NCBI GenBank assembly: GCA_033807775.1
Contig: CM066314.1
Location: 147,363,429 to 147,427,428, forward strand
Reading direction: 5' to 3'
Length of the DNA stretch: 64,000 nucleotides
DNA from: Saussurea involucrata
Lineage: Eukaryota; Streptophyta; Magnoliopsida; Asterales; Asteraceae
Positions 23,001-34,084 of the stretch are shown one piece after another (position 1 is the stretch's first letter; each line of letters begins with the position of its first letter). The translations under genes and the position numbers were made by a program. The notes under the pieces were generated by a model. The model searched no databases and was not told the DNA's origin. It saw only the letters and a list, made by a program, of their open reading frames with translations.

Positions 23001-24886
23001 AGGAGGGGGTTGGGGATGTGTGCCTCTACTTCTGCGGCATCTTTTTCTGCAGAACCCTCTGCGGTTTCTACCCTAACCTCTTCCTCTATTGTAAAGTCTA
23101 TGTTTACCTCTTCTTCTGAGGTTTCCTCTGTAGGCGCTACTGTTTCCGCTTCTGCTCTTAAGGAATCATATATGGAATGAGTTCCTATGAGTTTTCGTAC
23201 GTGAGGGTGCATGGTTTGTGTACCTTTAGCTACAGAAAGGACTTCTGTTGTGCGCAGAGCCTCTGTAGACTGATCCAATGGTTCTGCGACCCATCCTGAT
23301 GGATCTAAGGTGTGAGCAATGTCGGGATTTTTGAGGAAGGCATTGAAATCTCCCTATTGATCTGCATATATTATTGGGGAGGGAGGTTGCAGAGGTATAG
23401 TCTGATCTTCCTCTTCTTGTTCGACTTCCTCTGTAATGACATGCAGAGGTGATCTTGGTTTCTTCTTCTTTGACTTTCTCTTCTTTGGCTTTAGGGCTCC
23501 CTCTTCTGTTGGTTTGGACTTTCGTTTCTTTTGTTTTGGAGGGGAGGGAGGTGCAGAAGATCTTGTCTCTGTAGCAAGTGGTGGAGAAGAGGTTTGAGCT
23601 ACAGAGATTGTAGTTTCCTCTGTGGGTTTTCATTTCTTGGTCTTCTTCTTGGGTGTTGCTGCAGAGGTTTTTCTCTTGGGAGAAGAGGGGTAAATGCTCT
23701 CTCTTTGGGCTTTGAAACGGTCTTGTACTGAATAATGTTTCTCTAAAGCTCTAGCCCATTCTTCTTCTGTCATCCTCTGTACTACATCTACACCTAAGGG
23801 GGCTCCTAGACGCGGGGGTGTCACAGGACTTGGTTCTGGAGTCCTGTGGACGCGTATATACTCTAATTTCCTATCTTCATCGGTTGCATATGACAGAAGG
23901 TTCTTTGACAGAGGTCTGCAGTGGGGGTAGTTGTCTTCATGCTCTGTAGGAACGTTTTTGTTAATGGGATAGAGTTTTACAGTTGGCCCTTCCATTGGCC
24001 ATTTCTGCAGAAGAAGCAGAGGCTCGAGTAAAACTCCCATTATCCTTTGGTATTGCAGAGGTGGCAGATAACCTGGTGTATGTTGTTTGGCTTTCTGTGG
24101 TGCAATTTTTCTGTCGATCGTATTTATCATCTCCTGCATCATGATGGTGGCATAATCGAGTGGAAGATTATAATAGATCCCATACATGATGGTCAGGATC
24201 TGGTGTGAGCTTTGGTCAGGGCTACCGGTTTTCCCTGTGAGGCAACGATTTAATATGGAGAAGAGGGTATTCCACAGAGGTGGTAGTCTACCTCTGCGGA
24301 AATCATTTTGTTTCCTTAGGGTTGTGTTGTACCCTAACATTTCTACGAATCGGCAGAGCTCCTCGTCCGTAGGAACCTCAGCATATTTCTTGATTCCAAT
24401 AAGACCTCTGGTTGGCAGGTTGAACTCCAGTGAGAACATGGTTCTGTTAAACATGAGTTCGAGGTACTCAGACTTGTCTGGCTTTGAAATATAGCCCTTT
24501 ATCAGAGAATCATCTGAATCAAATCGACAACTTTGCCAAAATTGATTCAGATATCTTGCAGGGATTTTGGTTGGGTTTTTGGAAAGGAGAGGGTATAGGA
24601 TATGATTTTCCATGATATTTAGGAGAAGAGCATGGGCTTCGCCGAAGGCTGTTGGTGAGGGTACCAGGTAGCAGTTGTTGGATTTTAAAGGTAGAACATC
24701 CTCAAAATGTTCTTTGTTCAGAAAGTGTTGAAGGTTGGTGGTTGGTGCAAAGTTTGCAGAGTCGCCGGAGTTTTCTGTTTCAGCATTTACGGCGATGTTA
24801 GGGTTTTGGGAGTGCTCTGAATGCACTGGGGAGTGTTGAGGAGAGTTCGCCGGAGAGTTTTGAGCAGCGTGGGAACTGGAAGCCAT
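20067..24886 (-). pseudogene. Env-like ORF of Sirevirus B (about 1,600 codons)
   Basis: ATG at 24886 opens the N-terminal domain (IPARYLNQFWQSC, LPPLWNTLFSILNRCLTG), shared with element A. It continues into a Lys/Arg-rich hinge (KKKTKK, stop, then KPTEETTISVAQ in frame), a Glu/Thr-rich stretch, and, after one frameshift near 22950, a helical core (SFKSFAETTSKAILELNTKM, LGQSILNQMTEFIRAF), a Pro/Thr/Glu-rich repeat (PTETSTPIP, about 21200-21270) and a C-terminal helical domain (DLPNLLLWTKENFDNDANRR ... FNDFKDANV). About five in-frame stops interrupt it. There is no membrane segment or signal peptide, so 'env-like' describes position only. Confidence 0.75.
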
Positions 24887-24975
24887 TTTGCAAAGTAAAA
24901 TGATGTTTTGAATATAGTTGCAAGTTCGCCGGAGAAGAGGGTGAGTAAAGTTTTTGTGAGGTAAGGTAACTTGGG

Positions 24976-25150
24976 TTTTATACTGAGTTTGTGGCCGTAG
25001 AATCTGAAAGGGTTAATATTTTGAGGTAAATAATATTTGGGGTCCGCACTTGAGTGGTTACGGCGGGTTCAACTTTCCATAGGAACGTGTTGCATGTAGG
25101 TCCAATGAAAAGATGACACGTCCTCAGTGTCAGTTTTGACGAGACGTCGT
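24976..25150 (-). promoter_or_regulatory. Putative internal promoter for env-like ORF of B
   Basis: On the minus strand a TATA box TATAAAA (24976-24982) lies about 90 bp before the ATG at 24886. Upstream are ATTGGACC and a G-box-type word ACGTGTCAT (about 25105-25115). The words ACGTGTCAT and TTGGACC also occur in the internal promoter of element A, and ACGTGTCA occurs in U3 of the B LTR. Function is inferred. Confidence 0.5.
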
Positions 25151-25958
25151 GGGCGGCCTTATTAAATGTTGGGCGCGTGGGCCTCTTTACCTCCACATGA
25201 TTCTCACTCGCAGAAAAGTTACCGTTACTGTTACAGAAATGCCTAAAGTAAAAACTGACAGAGGCTCTGTGATTTGAGAACCTCTGCAGGTTGTACCTTC
25301 ACAAAGAATGGTTGAAAAATCCATGGAGAGGATCGATAAATTATTTGTATAGAAACTCCTTTACAGAGGTTTTTGGACCTCTGTCAGAGCCAGCAGAGGC
25401 TCTGAGACAAGAAATTTCTCATATTTAATAATTTATAAACCTTTTTGATCATCCAAGTTTTTGATTGTTTTTAACAATGTTTTTAGGACCTGTTTGAAAG
25501 CTGATGTCCTAGAAAATTGTTCTTGAAAAACGTTTTGTGCAGCAAAAAGTCTTTTTAAAACAAGTGTTGGTCTACAGAAGTTCTTTCTTGTGGAGAGAAC
25601 TCTGTAACCGGATACTTCTGTTGCAGTGTTTGTACGCGATGATTCTTTTTCATTTTGATACCTAAAAAGATTGACAGAGTTTCCAAGAATTATTGGTTTA
25701 AGATCAGAGCTTTTGTCTGCAGAACCTCTGTTGGACTCAGCAGAGGCTCTGTGACCTTAAATTTCTAATAATGGAAAACTCAACATTCTTTTTGATCAAA
25801 TTTAATTTGGAATGTGTTTAATAATGTTTCTAGAACATATTTAGAAATTTGTTTCCTAGAAAATTATTTTCAAAAAGAATTTGTTCGAGATACTAACCTT
25901 TTTGTTCTTCTTTGTCCGGCAATGTTCTTTTCTTCTGTTGTTGTCATCTCTTCCTTTG
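25151..25958 (-). repeat. CAGAGG/CCTCTG motif-rich spacer of B
   Basis: No ORF is present. Words such as cagaggctctg, aacctctgcagg, cagaggtttttggacctctg and cagaacctctg recur every 50-100 bases, often as short inverted pairs. Two larger imperfect repeat units carry 'tttaataatgtttttagaac'-like text (about 25460-25520 and 25800-25860). It corresponds to the TATCGCA cluster of element A. Confidence 0.65.
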
Positions 25959-26115
25959 CTCCCCCTTGACTTATAAATCTCTAGAGATTAAGCAAGGTCT
26001 CCTTTTTGCTCCCCCTTGATCTAATCAACCTCTGTAGATCAAGATTGTTTTCCTCTGCTCCCCCTTGACCTAATCAACCTCTGTAGATCAAGATTGTTTT
26101 CCTCTGCTTCCCCTT
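25959..26115 (-). promoter_or_regulatory. Polypurine-tract array of Sirevirus B
   Basis: On the minus strand AAGGGGGAG occurs at 25959-25967, 26009-26017 and 26058-26066, with a degenerate AAGGGGAAG at about 26107-26115. The copies sit in units of about 50 bp that also contain 'gatctacagaggttgatta'. Position (after RNase H, before the env-like ORF) matches the array in element A. Confidence 0.8.
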
Positions 26116-26335
26116 GACCTATGCTTGGTTCAAATAATCAGAAGTAAATGTATATAACATAGGTCGTGTAACAGAGATTCTGTAAGAATCGTCAGAGGTT
26201 CTGAGGAGACTTACAGAATCTCTATAATTTTCAGAATTGAGATTTTAGAATTTTCATAGAAAAATAATTTACAAAAACAAACAAAACAGAAAATATACAT
26301 ATTGTATAATATAAAGATAAAGATACTTACAGAGG

Positions 26336-26880
26336 TTAATTCATATTTATCATTCCTAATTTACCCACCAAGTAAAGGAATCTTTTCTCATCAAGTGCCT
26401 TGGTGAATAAATCAGCAAGCTGAAATTCTGTTGGTACAAAATGCATCTCGATGGTTTGATTTTCCACATGATACTTCAGAAAGTGATACCTGATATCTAT
26501 GTGCTTTGTCTTTGAATGCTGTACTGGATTTGCAGAGATGGCAATCGAACTTTTGGAATCACAGAAGATGGGGATTTTGCAAATGATGTGACCAAAGTCT
26601 TTTAGCTGAGTTTTCATCCACAGAACTTGAGAGCAACAGCTAGCAGCAGCAACGTATTCAGCTTCTGTCGTAGATGTTGAGACACAATTCTGTTTCTTTG
26701 AAGTCCATCTTACTAATTTCCCACCTAAGAATTGACAACTCCCAGAGGTACTTTTTCTGTCGAGTTTGCATCCTCCATAATCTGAATCTGTGTACGCCTT
26801 TAGTCCAAAACCAGAGTTCTATGGATACAAGAGGCCAAGATTTTTGGTCCCTCTAAGGTATCTAAAGATTCTCTTTACAG
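26336..26880 (-). pseudogene. RNase H of Sirevirus B
   Basis: Readable order: KRIFRYLRGTKNLGLLYP, stop (TAG at about 26819), GLKAYTDSDYGGCKLDRKST, SKKQNCVSTSTTEAEYVAAA, VLWMKTQLKDFGH, IPIFCDSKSSIAI and ADLFTKALDEKRFLYLVGKL ending at 26336. All catalytic acidic positions (Asp of TDSDYGG, Glu of EAEY, Asp of CDSK) are present. A frameshift near 26880 separates it from RT. Confidence 0.88.
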
Positions 26881-28350
26881 CAATATAATGTGACTTTTAG
26901 GATTAGCTTGATATCTTGCACAAAGACATATGGCATGCATTATGTCAGGTCTACTGGCCGTTAAGTATAGTAAAGACCCAATCATTCCTCTGTAAAGCGT
27001 GCACTCGACAGAGATGCCATTTGGATCTGAAAAAAGTTTATTTCCAGTTGCCATTGGGGTTTTCATGACAGAGGCATCAGAGAGGCTGTATTTTTCAAGT
27101 ATGTCAGAGACATATTTTGATTGGTTTATGAAAATTCCTTCTGATGTTTGTTTGACTTGAAGTCCGAGGAAAAAGGTTAATTCTCCCATCATACTCATTT
27201 CAAACTCACTTTGCATGAGTTTTTCAAAATCTTTGCATTTTTGTGCATTAGTAGACCCAAAAATAATATCATCTACATATATTTGTACAAGAATAAGCTC
27301 ATTTCCTTCACCTTTAAAAAATAGAGTTGTATCAGTGGTACCTCTTTTGTAGTCGTTATTGAGAAGAAAAGTGGAAAGTCTTTCGTACCATGCTCTTGGA
27401 GCCTGTTTCAGTCCATATAGAGCCTTGTCGAGGTAATAGACATACCTTGGGTACTTTGAGTTTTCAAATCCTGGTGGTTGTTGGACGTATACTTCTTCTT
27501 GAATTTCTCCATTGAGAAAGGCAGATTTTACATCCATTTGATATACTTTAAAACCTCTGTGGGTTGCGAAGGCTAAGAAAAATCTTATTGCTTCGAGCCG
27601 TGCAACAGGGGAAAAAGTTTCATCGTAATCGATGCCCTCTTCTTGGCGATATCCCTTGGCCACCAGTCTTGCTTTATTTCGAATGATCACTCCATCTTCA
27701 TCCTTTTTATTTCTGAAGACCCATTTAGTCCCTATGGCCTGTTTCCCTCATGGCAGAGGTACTAGAGTCCACACTTTGTTTCGCTCAAACTGCAGAAGCT
27801 CTTCTTGCATGGAATCCATCCAGTTTGGGTCGTCTAAGGACTCAGAAATCTTTTTCGGTTCGATCACACTAATGAAATTTGTAAAGAAACAAAAATTTGT
27901 AGAAGCTGATCTTGTTTTTACCTTATCAGTGGGATTACCGATGATTTGTGTTTGAGGATGGCTTTTTGTCCATTGAGTTGTTCGTGGAAGATGATCATTT
28001 GAGTCATCAAGTTGAACTTCTGTAGTTGAAGTGGTTGATGGTTCAGCTTCTGTAGGAATGGGTATTAAAGTTGGGATTTCCTTCTCTGTAGGTATTGTGG
28101 TTTCATCTTCACTTCCCTCTGGTGTTTCTTCTGGTGTTGCTTCCTCTGTTGGATTTGTTAGAATTTGGATAACCTCTGTTGCAGAATCTTTTGTCGTCGT
28201 ATCTTCTGTTAGATTTTCAGTACCAGTAGTATTTGTAGAAGAGGATGAGGGATTAAATGGATCAGACATAGAGATACTTACTTCGTTTACAGGTGATTCT
28301 GCAGAGGTGCTTTTTGTTCCAGCAGAGGGATCAACGTCGTTGTTGAACAT
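26875..28350 (-). pseudogene. Linker and reverse transcriptase of Sirevirus B
   Basis: A Thr/Glu-rich linker (28350 to about 27900) leads to LDDPNWMDSMQEELLQFE and VWTLVPLP, where a stop interrupts; GTKWVFRNKKDEDGV, KARLVAKGYRQEEGIDYDET, YQMDVKSAFLNGEIQEEVYV, ALYGLKQAPRAWYERLSTFL and the catalytic QIYVDDIIFGS follow, then YRGMIGSLLYLTASRPDIMH. RT copies the genomic RNA to cDNA. The catalytic centre is intact, and only the stop near 27748 and the frameshift near 26880 break this part. Confidence 0.92.
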
Positions 28351-28386
28351 CTCTTGAAATAGAAGACCTAAATCTTCATTTGTTTT

Positions 28387-29259
28387 TTAGATGCCAGAGG
28401 TTTCCATGTTTAGCCCGAGTTCTGAACTGAGTTGTTCATAAGTCTTTTGGAATGAGTCATCAAAGGACACATTGATGCTTTCTACTTTCGTGCGCGACTT
28501 CAGAAGGTAAACTCTGTAGGCTTTGGAAGCGGCAGAGTACCCGATGAACTTGCCTTGGTCAGCCTTTTCTTCAAACTTTCCTCTTGAGTCTCTGTCCTTT
28601 AAGACAAAGCGTTTGCATCCAAACACATGGAAAAACTTGATGTTTGGTCGCCGTTTGTTGATCAATTCATAAGGAGTTTTGATGTGTCTTTTCACGATTA
28701 TTGAACGATTTTGGGTATAGCAAGCAGTTGAAATTGCTTCTGCCCAAAAGGTCATTGGTAATCCACATGCAGAAAGAATGGTTCTTGCAGCCTCCACTAG
28801 CGTGCAGTTCTTTCGTTCGACCACGCCATTCTGTTGTGGGGTGCGAGCGGCAGAGAAGTTCTGGGATATTCCTTCTTTTGTGAGATAGGCTTCAATGACA
28901 GAGTTTTTGAATTCTGTGCCATTGTCACTTCGTAACTTCAGAATTATGCACTCATAAAGAACTTGGATTCTTTTCATTAGATTAATCAAGATGCATGGAA
29001 CATCTGATTTCTTTTTGACAAATTCAACCCATGTAAATCGTGAAAACTCATCAATTAAGACAAGTATATATTTCTTGCCACCTAGGCTCTGTATAGCGAT
29101 TGGACCGCAGAGGTCAACGTGAAGCATGTACAGAGGTCTAGGACAAGACACATCAGTTTTGCCTTTGTGGGAAGCTCTTTTGAGTTTTCCCATTTCACAG
29201 GCAGAGCATAAATGATCCTTATTGAATTTAACATTTTGGTAAACCTTTGACCAGATCAA
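28387..29259 (-). pseudogene. Integrase of Sirevirus B
   Basis: CSACEMGKLKRASHKG closes the zinc domain; the DDE core shows LHVDLCGP, LRSDNGTEFKN and TPQQNGVVERKN, so all three catalytic residues remain. GKFIGYSAASKAYRVYLLKS is the C-terminal copia integrase region. A frameshift near 29240 separates it from the HHCC histidines (LWHNRFCHLNFH) in the upstream frame. A TAA after METSGI at 28387 ends the frame before the linker. Confidence 0.9.
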
Positions 29260-29740
29260 GTTTTACCAGTTTATCTAGAGTATGAAAGTTTAAGTGACAG
29301 AACCTGTTGTGCCATAGCCAGGCTTCTTCACTTTTGCTTGCAACAAGACAAATGTTGTCTTTGTTTTTGGCATTGAAGTTCATTAGATACATATCACCTT
29401 TTCTTTTGGCTCGCAGAAGTTCAATTCCTGTGTCTTCACTTAGTAGAGAGTAGAATGTTCTTTTGAACAGTACATCGAATCCTGTGTCACAAAGTTGGCT
29501 TACACTGAGTAGGTTGTGTTTTAGGCCATCCACATATGCAACTTTGTGTACTGTGATATTCTCTTTCTTTATGACTCCATAGCCTTTGATATGCCCCTTT
29601 TTGTTATCTCCAAAAGTCACTGATCCACCATCTTGTTTTTCTTGGAATGTGGATAGAAGACTTCTGTTGCCAGTCATGTGCCTTGAGCATCCGGAGTCTA
29701 GATACCATATTGGCACAAACTGCTTCTGCAAAATAATCAC
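29228..29740 (-). pseudogene. Protease and integrase zinc domain of Sirevirus B
   Basis: IWYLDSGCSRHMTGNRSLLS carries the aspartic protease DSG box; KHNLLSVSQLCDTGFDVLF and WLWHNRFCHLNFHTLDKL are the expected following blocks. Protease would release Gag, RT and integrase from the polyprotein. A stop (about 29738) lies just upstream, after the PMWIWVPKSL end of the linker. Confidence 0.88.
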
Positions 29741-31633
29741 AGAGATTTAGGTACCCATATCCACATGGGTCCAGTTTCGTCAGAATTTTTCAAGTTTGCC
29801 TTGGCATTCTTGAAATACATTTTATTTTTTGTCGAAGAATCAGTTTGTTTCTCTTTTATATTTGATTTAACTGTAGAGAGAAAACAATTTGAACTACAGA
29901 AATGATTGTTTAACTTGAACATTAGATCAAAGCAATGACAGTACTGAACATCTGAAGTGATTTGCTTGAAATTTTCATTGAAAGCTTTAAACTGGGCCAC
30001 AGAGGCATTACATTCTATTCTAGCATATGGCTTCCTATTACAAGAAGATTTATGTAGATTAGATTGTTGGCAAAAATCTTAGTTTGTAGCAGCCTTCTGT
30101 GAGTCCCTTCTGTGGTGAACTTCTGTTGATTTCACTGTCACAGATGAAAAAAATTTGTTAGATTTTGTTCATTTACCCTTTTGTTGCCATGTTGGTTTCT
30201 CTTTTATTTTTAAGGGTTTTAAAAAATTTGAATCTTTTAGATTTTGAGAGGACATTAACTTCTTTTGTTTCAACTTTTCAAGCTCAATAGAGGTTTTGGC
30301 TTGTATGCACATATCCATAAAGTCTGGACAGATAGGAATTCCAGTGATTTTCTCTTTTGGAGAAATAGTTCTGTTAAGAACTTCAGAGGTTTGTTTAATA
30401 ACCTTTGTGTCACAAGGAATCTTTTCTATTTTGTCAGTCTCTGAGTCGTCAGATGATGAATCGTCCTCATATACAGAGGTTGAGTCATCAATATTTCTTT
30501 CGACAGAGGCTGGACTTTCCGAGCATGTGTCATACTTGCTTTCTTCATCTGAAAAATTATTTTCTAAGTCAACAGAGGTGTCTGATAAGATCTCTTCAGA
30601 GAGTTTTTGATCTACAGAAGGTGTATATAGATTTTTCAAAATATCTATTTTCCCAATTTCCATTATATCTTTTTCAATTATATTTCTTAGTTTTTCTTCT
30701 GAAAAGATTGGATTGAACTCAAGTGCTTCTACAGATAATTTCTTTTCAGAATCTATTGTGCAGACAAAAGCAACTTGAGTTTGAGTCTCTGGTTTACCAA
30801 ACCTGAAGATTCCTATCTGATTTTGAGTTTTCAGATATCTCTTTGGTTTGGATCCTCTTTTGACAGAGTTTGAAGGTGATAAGTCTGTGTTTTCAAACCA
30901 CACATTTATCATCTTCATGGGTTTCCTTAAGTGAGGTTCCCCAGAGACTTTTACTCTCTTACTTACAGAGATTAAGTTTGGAAAATTAGGTTTGTTGACT
31001 TTTCCTACTGTAAATAGAGATGACAGAGGTTTATTCTTTTTGTTCTCCGTACCTTGATTAATATCACTGTACCCAATACCTCGCCTTCCTATTTGAGTAT
31101 TTATTTTCTCATACACCTTTTGAGAATCACGATAATTTTTAATTAAAACATCTATTCTAAGTAGATCTTGCCAAAGGACTTCTCTTTCCTTTTGAAAATA
31201 TTCCTTAAGAGCTAAAATGTTAAGTCTGTCGCTCTCAGAATCTGAAAGTTCTTTTGTTTTGGATTTTAAAGATGTATTTAATTTAGAAATTTTCTCTTTT
31301 AAAGGAAATAGATTCTTGTTCCAGTGTGCTTCTAATTCTTTCTTTTCTTTGAAAATCTTTGCTTTTTCTTCAGTGAGAAGTCTAGCTTCTCTTTCATAAA
31401 AAAGTGAGCTTTTTCTGAATATCATCACAAGTCTTTTTCAGTTCAACATTTTCAGTTTTAATTAAAAACAAATCAACTTCTGTTGTACTAGAGGTGGAGT
31501 TTGAAGTAGATACCTCAGTGTCAGAGTCGGAGCTGATTTCTTCCATGCCGCAGAACAAGGCATTTTTGGTGTATTCTTCATCAGAGGTTGTATCTGACTC
31601 CCAATCTTCCTTGTTCACCACTTTGTTCGCCAT
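29741..31633 (-). pseudogene. Coiled-coil Gag-Pol linker of Sirevirus B
   Basis: The acidic start (VNKEDWESDTTSDEEYTKNA) and a heptad-rich helix (EREARLLTEEKAKIFKEKKE, SKTKELSDSESDRLNILALK) are followed by a Ser/Asp/Glu-rich part (SVYEDDSSSDDSETDK) and a conserved block FNENFKQITSDVQYCHCF. A frameshift near 31410 and stops near 30169 and 30060 break the frame. This matches the linker of element A in position and character. Its role is unknown; coiled coils suggest assembly or partner binding. Confidence 0.65.
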
Positions 31634-32983
31634 GAGTGACTTTTGAGCATAGTACTCAGCTTTCTTTTTGTAAAAAGTTGAGTCTTTCTGTGGGCGATTT
31701 GACCTGCTTCTGCATTCATTGGCAAAGTGGCATGGCTTCCCACAGTTGTAGCAACCTTGGTTCTGGGAAGTATTACCAGCACGATCGTCGGACTTCTGTC
31801 GATCACCACCTTTTTCCGATCTGCATTCATTTGCATAATGACCAGGCTTACCACACTTCTAGCATTCTTGTGGTGTGTAGCTTGCCTTGTCATCTGACCT
31901 CTGTCGGTCATTTCCTCTGTTGTACCTTTCACTCGACCTCTGTTGGTCGTTACTTCTGTCGTCTGACCTCTGTCGGTCAGCTGATTCTTCTCTTCTTCCT
32001 TGATCCCTTCTATTCCAATCTTCTCTTCTCTCTCTATTATCTCTGCCATATCTATCATTACCAGAATTCTTTTGGTTTCCTCTGAATTCTCTTGTCAATA
32101 GAGCTAAGGATGTAACTATTGATGCCAGAGTAATTTCTCCTTCTTCCACAATCTCTTCATCTTCGCTGTCAACTACCACCATCTTTTTCTTTTTCTCCTT
32201 CTTCTTTTCCTCTGTAGTTCTTTCTTTCCTCGGCCTCTCTGTATCTTCTGTAGTTTTGCCAACCAAAGCAAGAGGTGCATAGGTTAGTGTCTTTGCTTGT
32301 GCGATTTGAGGCTCTTGACCAGCTAATGTTCCGTAGAGGTCTGAAAGAGTTCAAGAGTCTAAATCTTGATTGGTTTGTAAAGACATAGATAACTGGAGCC
32401 ATTCTTCGTTCAGACTTTTGAGAAACATGACATTATTCTCTTCAGAAGTTCTGTGGATGCCAAACTTTTTGCAGTTATTGATCAAAGAGTTGAACCTGTC
32501 GTATGTAGTCTGCAGAGATTCATTTGTCAGGGCTTTAAAAGCGTAATATTCGTTTATGTATTGAGCCCTTCGGTTTTTCTGAGTTTTAGCTCCCCCTTCA
32601 AGTTGTTTTTCCAGTTCTTTCCAAAGATCATACGAAGATTCGCATGCATCTAAAGACTGGAAGAGATCGTTGGGAATTGCCATAATCATAATTCTTTTTG
32701 TTTTCTGCGCGAGTTCATCTTTTACCTTGTCTTGATCTGACCAACCATCCCTGGTTTTGGGTTTTTGATGCTCAGGGATTTCAGGAGTGCCAGCTGTCGC
32801 TGGTACACGAGGTACTATTAACATAGGAACATGAGGAGGATTATAAAGGTATTGTACAAGCTCTTTATCAGTACCCTCAAAGAAATGGATCATTCTTATT
32901 TTCCACTGAGGATACTCATTTCTTAGAAGAGAAGGTGGTTTGGTTAATGAACCAGCTGTGAAGAAGTTTTGTGTGCTTGTCAT
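31634..32983 (-). pseudogene. Gag of Sirevirus B
   Basis: ATG at 32983 starts MTSTQNFFTAGSLTKPPSLL; the core includes YPQWKIRMIHFFEGTDKEL, IMIMAIPNDLFQSLDACESS and TTYDRFNSLINNCKKFGIH. An in-frame TGA after NQDLDS (32351) is followed by TLSDLYGTLAGQEPQIAQAK. The Arg/Asp/Gln-rich region then leads to two CCHC knuckles: C-stop-KCGKPGHYANEC (TAG at about 31859-31861) and CYNCGKPCHFANEC. Two point nonsense codons are the only breaks, so the ancestor was intact recently. Confidence 0.88.
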
Positions 32984-33273
32984 TTTAAGAGTAGGAAGAT
33001 TCAGTATAAAGATATGACACGAAAAAGTACGAAAGAATAATCTGGAAAGATTTTCTGGGTTTGGAAGCTCTTAACAGTGCACTTTTATGGAGTTTTAACT
33101 GAAGAAACAGTTTCTCTAGATTTACCAAATATAGAATAAATCGAAAATGGCTGAAAAATAGAATCTGTTTGAAGGAATGAATAACAGGTTAAAATCAGAC
33201 CATGTTTCTACCAATAATCTTGTTAAACGAGGATCGCTTGATATTGAAAACCAAGCTTTGCTCTGATACCAAT
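32984..33273 (-). promoter_or_regulatory. 5' leader and tRNA-Met primer-binding site of Sirevirus B
   Basis: Right after the 5' LTR (two bases) the minus strand reads TGGTATCAGAGC (33260-33271), the standard plant copia PBS for initiator tRNA-Met, continuing AAAGCTTGG. The remaining 270 bp to the gag ATG are non-coding leader, where a packaging signal would lie. Confidence 0.93.
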
Positions 33274-34079
33274 TGTTGGTTCCCGTATTTGATTAACAAA
33301 GATTATCTTATCTATTAGTTCAAATAAGATGTGTTGCGGAAGCGTATTTGAAGAACTAACAGATATGTTTAAATAGAAACAGCACAAAATATCAAATAAA
33401 CAGTATATGAAGAACAGATGAATATCTCAAAGTTTACTGTATTTGATGAAGAACACTAACAATAGATTTGACGTTAATTGTGTGTGTGTGTGTGTGTGTG
33501 TTTCTTGTATATGAACTTGTTTCTTATAAGGAAGAACTCAACATGAGTCTTCCTTTTATACTACTACAAAAGAACTATTCTAGACAAAAGGACTAATGCT
33601 ACAGGAAAGAAGGGATGGCATGAACAGTTGGAAATCTGCATGCATTAAATGCGCTAATATCAACTTGCAAGGATGCCTATCAGAGTTTGACACGTGTTTG
33701 TTGTCGGACCATGCCTTGTACAAGTTGATGAACGGACCCTGGAACAGTAGCAAGATATTTCTGTAACAGTGGTAAGATATTTCTGCAACAGTGGCAAGAT
33801 ATTATAAATATCTTCCAAGTCTTCAATCTGAACCGCAGAGGCTCTGTCAAGTGTGACAGAGGTTCTGCGGCTCGGTCCTTGGTGAGCATTCTTTTGTAGA
33901 TCCTTCTTATGTCCTTTGTGAGTAGTCTTCTGTAGATTCTTCTTGGGACTTGGTGTTCCTTGAATGATCTTGTTTGCTTCGGCAGAGCTTCTGTGGAACA
34001 CCGCAGAGCTTCTGTGGAACTCTTTCATACTTGGCCTATTTTTCAATACTTCTAATATTATGAATATTTGGAGCTAACA
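33274..34079 (-). repeat. 5' LTR of Sirevirus B
   Basis: The LTR is 806 bp, TGTTAGCTCC to GGGAACCAACA on the element strand. The TATA box TATAAAAGG is at about 33554-33562. U3 has the inverted CAGAACCTCTG / CAGAGCCTCTG pair (about 33836-33871) and two CCACAGAAGCTCTGC repeats (about 33982-34018). A GT microsatellite (about 33479-33502) lies in R/U5. Confidence 0.95.
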
Positions 34080-34084
34080 GATCC
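34080..34084. repeat. Target-site duplication of Sirevirus B, right copy (GATCC)
   Basis: It is identical to 19122-19126. After it the reading frame of the element-A env-like ORF resumes (DP then ISDAELRFYQDLID). Confidence 0.95.

Larger units (their letters stand above)
19127..34079 (-). mobile_element. Sirevirus B (Ty1/copia), complete insertion, minus strand
   Basis: The element is 14,953 bp bounded by near-identical LTRs, a perfect tRNA-iMet PBS, a PPT next to the 3' LTR and a GATCC target duplication. Order on the minus strand: LTR, PBS, gag, coiled-coil linker, protease, integrase, RT, RNase H, PPT array, motif-rich spacer, promoter, env-like ORF, PPT, LTR. The LTRs differ at about 11 sites by eye plus a GT-repeat length difference, indicating a fairly recent insertion. 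Most ORFs carry a few stops or frameshifts, so it is probably not autonomous. It interrupts the env-like ORF of Sirevirus A. Confidence 0.95.

Noticed and set aside
16131..24886. Third ORFs as true viral envelope genes
   Set aside because: No signal peptide, transmembrane segment, cleavage site or cysteine pattern is visible in A, B or C; 'env-like' is kept only for position.
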